Positions 24,883 to 32,279 of a stretch of 32,345 nt of DNA are shown piece after piece; positions within the stretch are counted from its first letter, which is position 1, and the number at the start of each line of letters is the position of its first letter. A program made the position numbers and the translations under genes. This DNA comes from Clostridia bacterium. GTDB taxonomy: Bacteria; Bacillota; DSM-521; Neomoorellales; SLTJ01. A model generated the notes under the pieces. That model did not search any database. It had not been told where the DNA came from and was given only the letters and a program-made list of their open reading frames with translations. Location of the stretch: positions 1 to 32,345 of the forward strand of contig SLTJ01000009.1 of the NCBI GenBank assembly GCA_004347685.1. Direction: 5' to 3'.

Positions 24883-25184
24883 TGGACCCCCTGGGGCCGA
24901 GCCTTCGATATTGGGCTTACTACCCGAGAAGCCATTACGAGGCTGGCCGCAGGGGTTTCCTCAGAGGAGGCCGGAAGTGACGCCGAGAGCGCCAACGGAA
25001 ACGGCTCACTGATGCGCATCCTTCCCGTGGCCCTTTATTTTGCCGGAGCCGGTACGGCCGCAATCTTGGCGGCAGCCCACCGGGTTTCCAGCCTCACGCA
25101 CCGCACCCTCGTTCGCTGATGGCCTGCGGCTATTACTGCGTTCTGGCAGCCAACCTGCTCCACGGCCGGGACTTCTCCCGCTGA
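24883..25184 (+). pseudogene. ADP-ribosylglycohydrolase fragment with frameshift
   Basis: The plus-strand frame reads WTPWGRAFDIGLTTREAITR, then ESANGNGSLMRILPVALYFA and AHRVSSLTHRT, typical of the DraG-like family that removes ADP-ribose. It then shifts frame near 25105 to LMACGYYCVLAANLLHGRDF and stops. Both ends of the gene are missing. The conserved metal-binding Asp/Glu of the N-terminus are absent. Confidence 0.75.
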
Positions 25185-25208
25185 AAGGAGGCACGTAGCA
25201 GGAAAACC

Positions 25209-25957
25209 ATGGGAAAAATCTCGATAATCAACCCGCGGCGTATTATGCTGGCCGGCTTACTCTTTACATGTACCGGAATGCCGACAGCGCCTCTGCTCAT
25301 CGTCTGCCACGGGTTCACCGGCAGCAAGGAGGGCCGGGGAAAAGCCTTGGAAATGGCGGAGTGGCTGCAAGGAAAAGGAATAGCCTGCCTGCTTTTCGAC
25401 TTTGCCGGCTGTGGGGAGAGTGAGGGCGAATTCCAGGATATCACCCTGAGCCACCATGTAGAGGATATCGGCAGCGTGGTTAGCTTCTGCCGCTCCAACA
25501 TGTGGGCGAACCTGGCCCTGTTAGGACGCAGCTTCGGAGGAGCCGCCGCCCTGGCCTACGCCAGTGCCAGCCACGAAATCCGCGGCGTATGTACCTGGTC
25601 GGCACCTGCCCACCTGGACCGCCTGTTCGGGTCCGGGCGGACGGCTTCACCGGCCCGAAAGGTACGGCAGTACGCCTGAAGGAAGAGTTTTTTACTGATC
25701 TTCAGCAACATGATCTGCTCAAGGCTGCCAGCCGCATATCTCCCCGGCCCCTGCTGGTAATTCACGGTACTGCTGACGACGTAGTGCCTATCCAAGACGC
25801 CATAGATCTCGGCGCCGCCGCTGGAGAACCCAAAGAACTCTTGCTACTACCCGGCGCCGACCACCAACTCAGCCGGCACTACCAGCAAGCCTGGGAAGCA
25901 GTCTACCGGTGGATAGGCCAGTGGGCCCTGGCGGGAAATAACTACGGGGAACGCTAA
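25209..25957 (+). pseudogene. Alpha/beta hydrolase with a single frameshift
   Basis: Residues 30-130 of the first frame have LLIVCHGFTGSKEGRGKALE, the nucleophile elbow GRSFGG (Ser at residue 108) and VCTWSAPAHL. The match continues in another frame from about 25640 with LKEEFFTDLQQHDLL, PLLVIHGTADDVVP (Asp) and LLPGADHQLS (His). Joined, they form a complete ~250-residue serine hydrolase. The shift lies at about 25630-25650, in a GC-rich run, so either a mutation or a sequencing error is possible. ATG 25209 has AGGAAAACC upstream. Confidence 0.8.
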
Positions 25958-25969
25958 TTTTATGGGCAA

Positions 25970-26411
25970 CCCAAGACATCCGGCCTGCATAAAAGACAGG
26001 TCTGTGACCACGGCCATCCGTAGCTGCAACATTCCGGATGTACGGATGCGGTTCACGGTGACCTGGCTCAGGTGGATACCCTCGAAACGGGCCAGGTGGT
26101 CTCTTAGCTTCCTGGACCAAAGGCAAGGGATGGGCCTTTTTCACCTCTACCACCCGGGCCTGGACCTCGGGTGGTGTTTCCTGGGCCGGGTTCTTGGGGG
26201 CTGGGGAGATATCCTTAAGACCCTCCTCGCCCTTTTGCCGGTAACGGGCCAGCCAGCGGTAGTACACCGACTTGTGCAGGCCGTACTTCTGGCAGACTTG
26301 CTCTACGGTGAGGTGCTTCTCCCGACCTTCCTCCAGGACCCGCAGCTTAAAATCCTTGCTGTAGCGTTTTCTGGGTTTAGTCTGGGTTAGGTCTTCAAGT
26401 TGGGCTTCCAT
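25970..26411 (-). pseudogene. IS481/IS3-like transposase, N-terminal remnant
   Basis: The first frame gives RKRYSKDFKLRVLEEGREKH and YGLHKSVYYRWLARYRQKGE, a transposase helix-turn-helix. The match shifts frame near 26127 to KLRDHLARFEGIHLSQVTVN, the second helix-turn-helix, then ends. The DDE catalytic core is missing. I found no pair of terminal inverted repeats, so the element limits are unknown. Confidence 0.7.
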
Positions 26412-26546
26412 TGCAATTAACTCCTCCTTGGGCCCTAGCCCAAGGGAGAACAGGTGTCAACCGATCTCCTGCCGGCCCCCTATCCCCCCAAGGGGGCCAG
26501 GCTTCCTAGCCCAAAGTGTAAAGGGAATTACGTGAGGGGGCAAGTC
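26412..26546. other. Non-coding stretch with two palindromes
   Basis: No gene is visible. CCTTGGG and CCCAAGG are inverted around CCCTAG at 26426-26445. GGCCCCC and GGGGGCC are inverted around 11 bases at 26474-26498. Neither is followed by a T-run. They may be transposon-end structures or weak terminators. Confidence 0.35.
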
Positions 26547-26786
26547 TCATTTGTGGCTGTATACAACACCGCCGAAGGTCAAGAACTCGTGTAACTCCTT
26601 GATAGGTACCGGCGCCGTATAGATATCCGGGTCGTCGTATGACGCCTCGAGCAGTGAAGAAACGGCCACCTTAAGTTTCTCAACGGCTTCTTCCCGGCAA
26701 CTCCCCTGCCCCACGCAGCCGTTTTCTAGACACAGGGCCACCCACTGGTCAGAGGTCTTTCTCAAGACGACGGTGTAGAAACCCAT
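26547..26786 (-). CDS. HicB-like antitoxin, no partner
   Basis: A 79-residue protein with YTVVLRKTSDQWVALCLENG, VGQGSCREEAVEKLKVAV and PVPIKELHEFLTFG. The N-terminal strands and helix fit the HicB fold. The ATG at 26786 has GAGGG about 10 bases upstream and lies ~38 bases after the -10 of hub promoter R4. No HicA gene is adjacent. It is the intact relative of the fragment at 21950-22130. Confidence 0.7.
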   Translation of the reverse strand: MGFYTVVLRKTSDQWVALCLENGCVGQGSCREEAVEKLKVAVSSLLEASYDDPDIYTAPVPIKELHEFLTFGGVVYSHK

Positions 26787-26823
26787 CCCTTTGTTCCCTC
26801 GCTTTGTTCATTGCTTCCTCTTC

Positions 26824-26852
26824 ATTATACCACCCGCCCTACTGGGCGCCAA
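26824..26852 (-). promoter_or_regulatory. Hub promoter repeat R4
   Basis: TTGGCG, 17 bases, TATAAT on the minus strand. Upstream the repeat extends to about 26935 and forms the end of a truncated wecC gene. Downstream it shares GAAGCAATGAA with R6. Confidence 0.8.
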
Positions 26853-27654
26853 GCGCTACGAGTTTTACCTCGCTGGGTCTATCTTTCCCGGCCCCCAGGA
26901 CGTACACCGCGAAACCGGCGGCGCGCCGGCGGATGACCTCCCAGGCGCTGATGTCCAGCTCGGCGCAGATGACGGCCAGCTCGTTGGCCAGGGCGATGTT
27001 CACGTCGCGGTAGGTGTTTTCCATGAGCTTGACCATCTCGGCGGTGGTGGCGTCGGTGAGGTGGATTTGGCCCTCGACGAAGCGGGCGTAGATGGCCTTG
27101 GCCGCTTCGGCGCTTTCCTTAGTGAGACCGCCGATAATGCGGTCGTTCCCGATCAGCTCTTTGAGGATGCGGCCCGGAAGCACCCGCTCCGGGCAGTGGG
27201 CCACCAGAAGGTTCTGGCCGGCTACCAGGCCTGAGCGGGCCAGGACGGGTGCCAGGAAATTGCGCGTGGTGCCCGGCGGCGAGGTAGATTCCAGGATGAC
27301 CAGATTCCCGGGGACCAAAAGGGGCCGGATTGATTCGGCGGCCTGCGCAATGTAGCTCAGGTCGGCCTTCTTTTCCTCGCTGACGGGGGTGGGAACCGCG
27401 ATAATAAAGGCATCGGCCGGCTCTGCCTCAGAGCGCGCTACCAGGTTGCCGGAGTTGACCGCCGCCTTGAGTAGCGTAGCCAAGCCAGGCTCGGCGATGG
27501 GGACGGTGGCCCGGTTTACCGCTTCAACCACCATGGGGTTAACGTCCACGCCCACAACGGCAAAGCCGTTCGTGGCAAGTAACGCTGCCGTAGGCAGGCC
27601 GATGTAACCCAACCCCAGGACACAGATCTTATGTACCGAGTGGTTGTCTTCCAT
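26839..27654 (-). pseudogene. WecC-like dehydrogenase, C-terminally truncated
   Basis: The product begins MEDNHSVHKICVLGLGYIGL and carries ILESTSPPGTTRNFLAPVLA, CPERVLPGRILKELIGNDRI and TAEMVKLMENTYRDVNIALA. These are signatures of UDP-N-acetyl-D-mannosamine dehydrogenase. At about residue 245 of an expected ~420, before the catalytic Cys region, it enters hub repeat R4 and ends GAGKDRPSEVKLVALGAQ. Without catalytic Cys and the C-terminal domain it should be inactive. The frame is otherwise uninterrupted. It lies directly downstream of leader copy 2, and no UDP-GlcNAc epimerase gene is in the window. Confidence 0.85.
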
Positions 27655-27687
27655 AGCTTAGAGAGTTAATACCTCCATTTTTTCCCT

Positions 27688-28103
27688 CACGGCAACGGTA
27701 CGGGATCAAGCTGAAGCCGCCGGTGCTTACCGCACCGTCTGACCCGGCGGCTATTTCTTTCCGGGCTGCCTCGGGCAGGCGCATTCATTCATTATGATGT
27801 ATCGTACCACTTTATGTAATTATGTAACCCCTATTTTTTCGTTATATATAGCCTACGTGGGGTACACGCATTTTCACGCTTGTTGGGCCGGTTGTCCCGG
27901 CAACGGCTTGTACGACACAGGTATATATTCACTGCTTTTCCTGGAAGTCCTGCTACTGCCAGGAAAAAATGGCAAGGAACATTATTCCTGACAGGGCGCG
28001 GCTGGATGCGCTGCGCGGCAGGGGCCGGCATGCATAGCGTGTGATAGTATATCATGTAGCCAGGTACTGTTGTGTGATGGCCATCACAGTACGGCAGGTT
28101 GAT
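27688..28103 (-). repeat. Repeat B, copy 2: leader of the wecC-like gene
   Basis: The second copy of the 416-base leader, starting 33 bases from the wecC-like start codon. It keeps the hairpin (27716-27751), the second promoter (27791-27819) and the CRP-like operator. Differences are concentrated in about 30 bases around 28031-28065. Confidence 0.85.
28046..28088 (-). promoter_or_regulatory. CRP-like operator and -10 box, copy 2
   Basis: TGTGATGGCCATCACA is at 28073-28088 and TATACT at 28051-28046 on the minus strand. The distance between them equals that in copy 1, although the bases between them differ at several positions. Confidence 0.6.
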
Positions 28104-28279
28104 AGCGGATGTGATCAGTCGCAAGGTGAAATTCACCCGGGCCGGCAATGCACCCGGAAGATACATGCGCAAAACCGCCGGCGATGACGGTTACCCGCAG
28201 GTAGTCCTGCAGGGCTTCGTCTTCTTCAACCACGATTTGGCCGTTTTTTAGGAAGACTTGCTGCATAGGACGGCGCTCC

Positions 28280-28615
28280 TTAGAGGTACCCGAGTAGGCA
28301 TCGATAGGCGGCGAGCAAGGCTGCCGGGTGCATCACACCTATCTTCGCCTGAACATCGTAAAGAATAAACGGCTGAATTTGCATCTTGGAGGGCTTTGCC
28401 AGGCCAGCGGCTTCCCATTCCGGAACCGGGATCTCATCGCCCTTGGCCGGTCTGCTGGAGATCGGGAGGACAATGTACCTGCCTTGCTCGTTGAGATGAT
28501 CACGGCTCACTACTACCGCGGGGCGAACCTTGCTTAGTGGCCTGCCGGTGCCCCGCTCAATCCACGGGATGTTCACCAGCACCACGTCGCCGAAGCGATA
28601 GTAGTTTCTGCTCAT
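28280..28615 (-). CDS. MazF/PemK-like toxin, duplicate
   Basis: The 111-residue product is identical to that of 23206-23541, including SKVRPAVVVSRDHLN. Everything said of that copy applies. Two identical toxins under identical promoters within 5 kb would act as one system with doubled dosage. Confidence 0.87.
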   Translation of the reverse strand: MSRNYYRFGDVVLVNIPWIERGTGRPLSKVRPAVVVSRDHLNEQGRYIVLPISSRPAKGDEIPVPEWEAAGLAKPSKMQIQPFILYDVQAKIGVMHPAALLAAYRCLLGYL

Positions 28616-28742
28616 ATACCCGGTCTACCTCCTCATCCTCAATGTCATCGTAGAGCAGGCTGGCGCTTTGGCGGACCAATTCGGCTGCTTGTGCAGCCTC
28701 CTTGAGCTCACCGGACTTGCTTTGCCTTTCTTCACTGTCCAT
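28557..28742 (-). CDS. Putative antitoxin, duplicate
   Basis: It differs from the copy at 23483-23668 by one residue near the start (Asp for Gly at position 2). ATG 28742 has the same GGGTGAAGGGT site. It overlaps the toxin by 59 bases. Confidence 0.7.
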   Translation of the reverse strand: MDSEERQSKSGELKEAAQAAELVRQSASLLYDDIEDEEVDRVYEQKLLSLRRRGAGEHPVD

Positions 28743-28761
28743 ACCCTTCACCCCCAACTCC

Positions 28762-28790
28762 ATTATACCCCCCGCCCTACTGGGCGCCAA
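28762..28790 (-). promoter_or_regulatory. Hub promoter repeat R5
   Basis: TTGGCG, 17 bases, TATAAT. The repeat ends upstream at about 28817, at a junction with a plus-strand gene fragment. Confidence 0.8.
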
Positions 28791-28817
28791 GGGCCACGAG
28801 TTTTACCTCGCTGGGTC

Positions 28818-29475
28818 TATCTTTCCCGGCCCTGGGCGGTTCCCTTTACTTCTGGGGCGGCGTGTTTTTCGCTGTGGCTATAACGCGCCATGTTTCCCTT
28901 AGTGATTTGGCTGTTGCCTGGTTTGGCGGAGAATTCTTGATCAACCAGGCCAAGTACTTGCTGAATGACTACCGGGATATAGCCAGCGATCGGCTCCATC
29001 CCCGCAAGAAAGAACGGGCTTCCGCCAGCGGGAGTATCCCCGGAAGGTGGTTACCCGCCCTGTTTGCCGGCCGAACGGCCGCCGGGTTGGCCCTGCTTTG
29101 CTGGTTTTTGCCGGCAGTGCTTCCTTTTGCCCTCCTCCTGCCTTTGATCCAGGTTTTATACGAAAGCGTAAAAAGAATCCCTCTTGCTAACGCCGGCGTA
29201 GCGGCCTCCGGTGCGCTGGTCCGGTTTGCCGCCGGCTTTTGCGCCAGCGCGGGGGGATGGCTGGCGCTCCTTCCCTGCCTGCTCGTTTACGCTCAGCGGA
29301 TAGCCATTTATCTCGCGGCCTACGCTGCGGAGGGGCGTTATCTCTTGCGATGCCGGGCCGTCCCAGGGAAAGAATACACCCTGTTTTACGCCCGGCGCCC
29401 CTACCTGGAAAAGCTTGGCCTAGCCTGTTTTCTGGGTCTGCTCGGGTACGCGCTCGCTCAATCCGCCCCAGCTCC
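28818..29475 (+). pseudogene. UbiA family prenyltransferase fragment
   Basis: The plus-strand frame contains NDYRDIASD, the NDxxDxxxD metal-binding motif of UbiA prenyltransferases, then RLHPRKKERASASG, which resembles decaprenyl-phosphate phosphoribosyltransferases. Several hydrophobic segments follow. The frame is open upstream of the GTG at 28862 (ALGGSLYFWGG), so the native start is lost at the junction with repeat C. The C-terminus runs into inverted rmlB DNA near 29475. If related to DPPR synthase it would have served arabinose or related lipid-linked sugar synthesis. Confidence 0.75.
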
Positions 29476-29545
29476 CCACGTGAGAAACATCGGCGGGCAT
29501 CCTGGCCTGGGGGAATTGAGAGTCGACGGGGAAAAGAAGACGGGT

Positions 29546-30093
29546 AATCACCACCGGCGCGCCGAAGGTGACGAAGTAGGCGCGGCCCAGGAGGTCGGCG
29601 GCGGCCTTGCTGGCGGAGTAGGGGCTGTTGGGCCGCAGGGGGCTTTCTTCGCTAAAGGGAGGGTCTTCCGGCCCCAGGGAGCCGTAGACCTCGTCGGTGG
29701 AGACCTCGAGGAACTTCCGCACCCCGCACTTTTTGGCCGCTTCCAGCGGGACCTGGGTGCCCTTGACGTTGGTTTCGATGAAGGGTGAGGGGGCCAGGAT
29801 GCTGCGGTCCACGTGGGACTCGGCGGCGAGATTGGCCACCAGGTCAAACCCATCCCGGGCGAAGAGTTGATCGACCAGTTCCCGGTCGGCCACGTCGCCG
29901 CGGACAAAGGTGTAGCGCTGGTCGTCCTGGACGTCCGCCAGGTTTTCCAGGTTCCCGGCGTAGGTGAGCTTATCCAGGTTCACCAGGCGCAGTCCGGGTG
30001 CTCCCGCAAAAGGTATTTGACGAAGTTTGAGCCGATGAAGCCGACGCCGCCGGTTACCAGGACGGCCGTTCTCTCCTTAGCGCTTAATGGCAA
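29546..30093 (-). pseudogene. rmlB second copy, frameshifted and 3'-truncated
   Basis: The first 35 codons from TTG 30093 read MPLSAKERTAVLVTGG and FIGSNFVKYLLREHPD. A base is missing at about 29988 relative to the intact gene (GACTGCGCC for GACTGGCGCC), and the match continues as LVNLDKLTYAGNLENLADVQ, HVDRSI and YSASKAAADLLG. It stops at GAPVVI, with the C-terminal half lost. It is similar to, not identical with, 13850-14381. Confidence 0.87.
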
Positions 30094-30325
30094 CCCCTTC
30101 CAGACGAGAAGAGCTGTGTGGCCTTAGCTTCGCTATCCTAACAAAGGCTACCTTGCCACCCCCATGCTCGATCTCCCTGGCCATTTCAAGGTTAAATTCT
30201 CTGAGTTCGTTGTCATACTCAGGAAGAAAGATGAGGGTAGCCTCGGTAGGTAGATGCTTATCAAGCTCTGGGTGGTCAAGGAGGTATCTACTGAATTCGA
30301 TAGCCAGCTCGGAGTTTCTTTCGAA
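30077..30325 (-). pseudogene. DUF5647-like gene, 5'-truncated copy
   Basis: The frame reads LFERNSELAIEFSRYLLDHP, FLPEYDNELREFNLEMAREI and ends SSRLEGVAIKR. It corresponds to all but about the first 8 residues of the protein at 14362-14640. It overlaps the rmlB copy by about 17 bases and is joined at its 5' end to the Uma2 stop codon. Confidence 0.8.
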
Positions 30326-30329
30326 GAGC

Positions 30330-31076
30330 TTATTGCCTCCCCTGCGGGAGAACTCCCAGTTCGGCCAGCGCCTCGATCCCGGCCAGGGGAGGATCAGCCC
30401 AGAGCCATTCGATTTTCAACCGAAGGCCGGCGATCACGCGGCTGCGATAAATGCCTTCCCTCCCGGCCATGACCACACTATAGCGGCCGTGATCCGAAAG
30501 GCAGTAGAACTCGGCCTCCTCCTTATCCGGGTCTACCAGCCAGTACTCCGGCACCCCGGCCCTTTCGTATTCCTTGAATTTCTCCCCCCGGTCCCGGGCC
30601 AGGCTCTCGGGCGAAGTTATCTCTACCACCAGGTCCGGAGCGCCGGCAAAATAGGTGGGGCGCAGGTGGGCGAGGTTTTCTTCCCGAATAAAAATGATGT
30701 CCGGTTCGCGGCCATGACCCACGGGCTCCGGCAGGCGGATAACGAAAGGCGCGGTGAGAACCTGCCCCAGCTTTTTCAGCAGCACGTAGTTTGAGAGGAA
30801 GCTGCTCAAAAATACGTTTATTCTTTGGTGCTTCGTAGCCGCCGGCGACAATAAGGTGACCTCCCCATCCACCCATTCGGCCCAGGTATCTTCGTCACCC
30901 CAGGCCAGGAACTCTTCAAAGCTCATTTTGCCGGGCGGCACGGGGCGGCCAGCTTCCGGCCGATACCTGGCGGCTGTTTCCTTGAGCTCATCTTCGTCAA
31001 ACCCGGCCACTAAGCCCACTCCTTTTGGCGCAGAATACTGGGGCCAGGCAACAACTCCCCGCTCATGCTTCGCCAA
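30330..31076 (-). CDS. Uma2-type PD-(D/E)XK endonuclease
   Basis: A 248-residue protein. From about residue 51 it follows the Uma2 family: MSFEEFLAWGDEDTWAEWVD, GREPDIIFI, APDLVVEITSPESLARDRG and EYWLVDPDKEEAE. The Asp, Glu and Lys residues expected for a restriction-like nuclease core are present. Uma2 genes are very common in thermophiles and cyanobacteria, with unknown function. The TTG at 31076 is the most upstream start allowed (a TAA lies shortly before); the ATG of residue 51 is another candidate. Hub promoter R6 lies about 60 bases upstream. Its 3' half is duplicated at 21563-21885. Confidence 0.8.
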   Translation of the reverse strand: MAKHERGVVAWPQYSAPKGVGLVAGFDEDELKETAARYRPEAGRPVPPGKMSFEEFLAWGDEDTWAEWVDGEVTLLSPAATKHQRINVFLSSFLSNYVLLKKLGQVLTAPFVIRLPEPVGHGREPDIIFIREENLAHLRPTYFAGAPDLVVEITSPESLARDRGEKFKEYERAGVPEYWLVDPDKEEAEFYCLSDHGRYSVVMAGREGIYRSRVIAGLRLKIEWLWADPPLAGIEALAELGVLPQGRQ

Positions 31077-31132
31077 GAGCAGCGCTTCCGCCCTTCGGCG
31101 CCAAGGATTGTGTTATTCATTGCTTCCCCCTC

Positions 31133-31161
31133 ATTATACCACCCGCCCTACCGGGCGCCAA
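31133..31161 (-). promoter_or_regulatory. Hub promoter repeat R6
   Basis: TTGGCG, 17 bases, TATAAT on the minus strand. The repeat continues upstream for only about 20 bases. It should transcribe the Uma2 gene. Confidence 0.8.
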
Positions 31162-31389
31162 GGGCCACGAGTTGTGCCTCGGGATTAATGTCACCCGCGA
31201 AACGGAGCTCATTCCCTTTGCCCCCCAGGTGTGTTGTGCCTGAGTGAAAATTCCGCGGCGACGTGCCTAGCTTCCTTAATGAGTGCTCTGATGTCCAACA
31301 TCTAGCTCCTCAAGTTTACGCTTACATGTCGCAATACCGTCCACCGCCTGTTCCCATTCCCGGGCATCAGACTCTACCTCCTCCCCCCG
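31162..31389 (-). other. Stretch with short unidentified reading-frame scraps
   Basis: Two overlapping minus-strand scraps are visible: one reading VESDAREWEQAVDGIATCKR and ending at a TAA near 31280, and a second starting MLDIRALIKEARHVAAEF. They look like ends of small coupled genes, perhaps a TA pair, but are too short to name. Nothing else is supported. Confidence 0.3.
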
Positions 31390-31553
31390 CTTTACCGATC
31401 CCGCTATAGAACAGCGGGGCCGGGGGGCCATCGCAATACCAGAATAGGACTACGTCCCGGTCAGGCGGCAGTGTGGCTGCCCCAGCAGGTGCATGGATGC
31501 CCGCCAGCCCGCCAGGTGCTCCCGGGCGTTGGGGGTGTGCCGCCGCAAGCCAT
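31390..31553. repeat. Repeat A, copy 2
   Basis: Matches 194-358. The minus strand encodes LRRHTPNAREHLAGWRASMH, the end of the family 2 glycosyltransferase, but a 2-base deletion shifts its last codons. It ends precisely where the hicA region begins. Confidence 0.85.
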
Positions 31554-31559
31554 ACCAAG

Positions 31560-31781
31560 CTACAGCAACTCTACGAAGTCCCTCACGTTCAACCCTGCCT
31601 GGCGAATGATGGCTCGCAATGTGCCCCGGTCCAACTCTTTATGATCGGGCACAACAACCTGCGCGAAGGGATCGTCCCTTCGCATAACCATATGGCTTCC
31701 TTCTTGCCGCCTAAGGTAAAAGCCGGCTTTCCCCAACGCCCTGACACACTCCTTACCCGAAACCCCTGGCAATTTGTTCAT
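31560..31781 (-). CDS. hicA: HicA toxin
   Basis: A 73-residue HicA with VRALGKAGFYLRRQEGSHMV, the catalytic His in GSHMVM, and TLRAIIRQAGLNVRDFVELL. The length is normal and no key residue is missing. It overlaps the antitoxin by 4 bases. The pair is a complete type II system, probably active on mRNA when the antitoxin is depleted. Confidence 0.93.
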   Translation of the reverse strand: MNKLPGVSGKECVRALGKAGFYLRRQEGSHMVMRRDDPFAQVVVPDHKELDRGTLRAIIRQAGLNVRDFVELL

Positions 31782-31984
31782 AGGGCAACCACTATGGTCT
31801 CGAAGCGCTCCTCAGGAACCGGTAGGTGGTCCTCCTCCATGGCAGCAATATAACCTTGAATGGCCTCCCTAATATTGGCGATAGCTTCTTCTTTGGTTCT
31901 CCCCTGGCTGATGCAGCCTGGCAGGCTCGGGCACTCCGCTACCCAGTAACCGTCCTCGCCTGGATAAAGAACGACCTGCCTCAT
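31778..31984 (-). CDS. hicB: HicB antitoxin
   Basis: A 68-residue HicB: YPGEDGYWVAECPSLPGCIS, then QGRTKEEAIANIREAIQGYI. It contains the degenerate RNase H fold but no DNA-binding C-terminal domain, as in short HicB proteins. ATG 31984 has GGTGAG upstream. It is the first gene of the pair. Confidence 0.93.
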   Translation of the reverse strand: MRQVVLYPGEDGYWVAECPSLPGCISQGRTKEEAIANIREAIQGYIAAMEEDHLPVPEERFETIVVAL

Positions 31985-32046
31985 GATCTCACCATCCTTT
32001 GCGCCATAGCCGATAGCCTACATGTATTTTACCACGCCTCTTGCCC

Positions 32047-32171
32047 GCCCGCCAGGTGCTCCCGGGCGTTGGGGGTGTGCCGCCGCAAGCCGTGCCAGAT
32101 TATCCCCCACATGGTTACCCTGGACAGAACCAGTATCCCCAGGGACAATGTGGTCAGCGCCTGGCGCGGCA
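32047..32171 (-). pseudogene. Glycosyltransferase C-terminal remnant (repeat A, copy 3)
   Basis: The minus strand encodes RQALTTLSLGILVLSRVTMW then HGLRRHTPNAREHLAG, matching the hydrophobic tail of the glycosyltransferase remnant at 265-690. It is more diverged than copy 2, and is cut at both sides. Confidence 0.75.
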
Positions 32172-32279
32172 CCAAGACTTGCCCCCCGCGCTCCCGATAA
32201 CTCCCTCGTCCAGGACCTCTTCTACGGCCACGCTACAAGCTTCCTGCTTCAAGTAGTTTTTCCCTGTAGACCTTGGTGA

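Larger units (their letters stand above)
28157..28814 (-). repeat. Repeat C, copy 2
   Basis: Near-identical to 23083-23740. It contains the same oxidoreductase/Ugd chimera (28181-28266), toxin, antitoxin and promoter. Its left neighbour is leader copy 2, and its right neighbour a plus-strand prenyltransferase fragment. Confidence 0.9.

Noticed and set aside
25970-26546. Complete insertion sequence with terminal inverted repeats
   Set aside because: The transposase lacks its catalytic domain, and no matching inverted ends or target-site duplication could be found by eye.
11664-31161. CRISPR-like array suggested by the six short repeats
   Set aside because: Copies lie kilobases apart with genes between them, not separated by uniform short spacers, and no cas gene is present.
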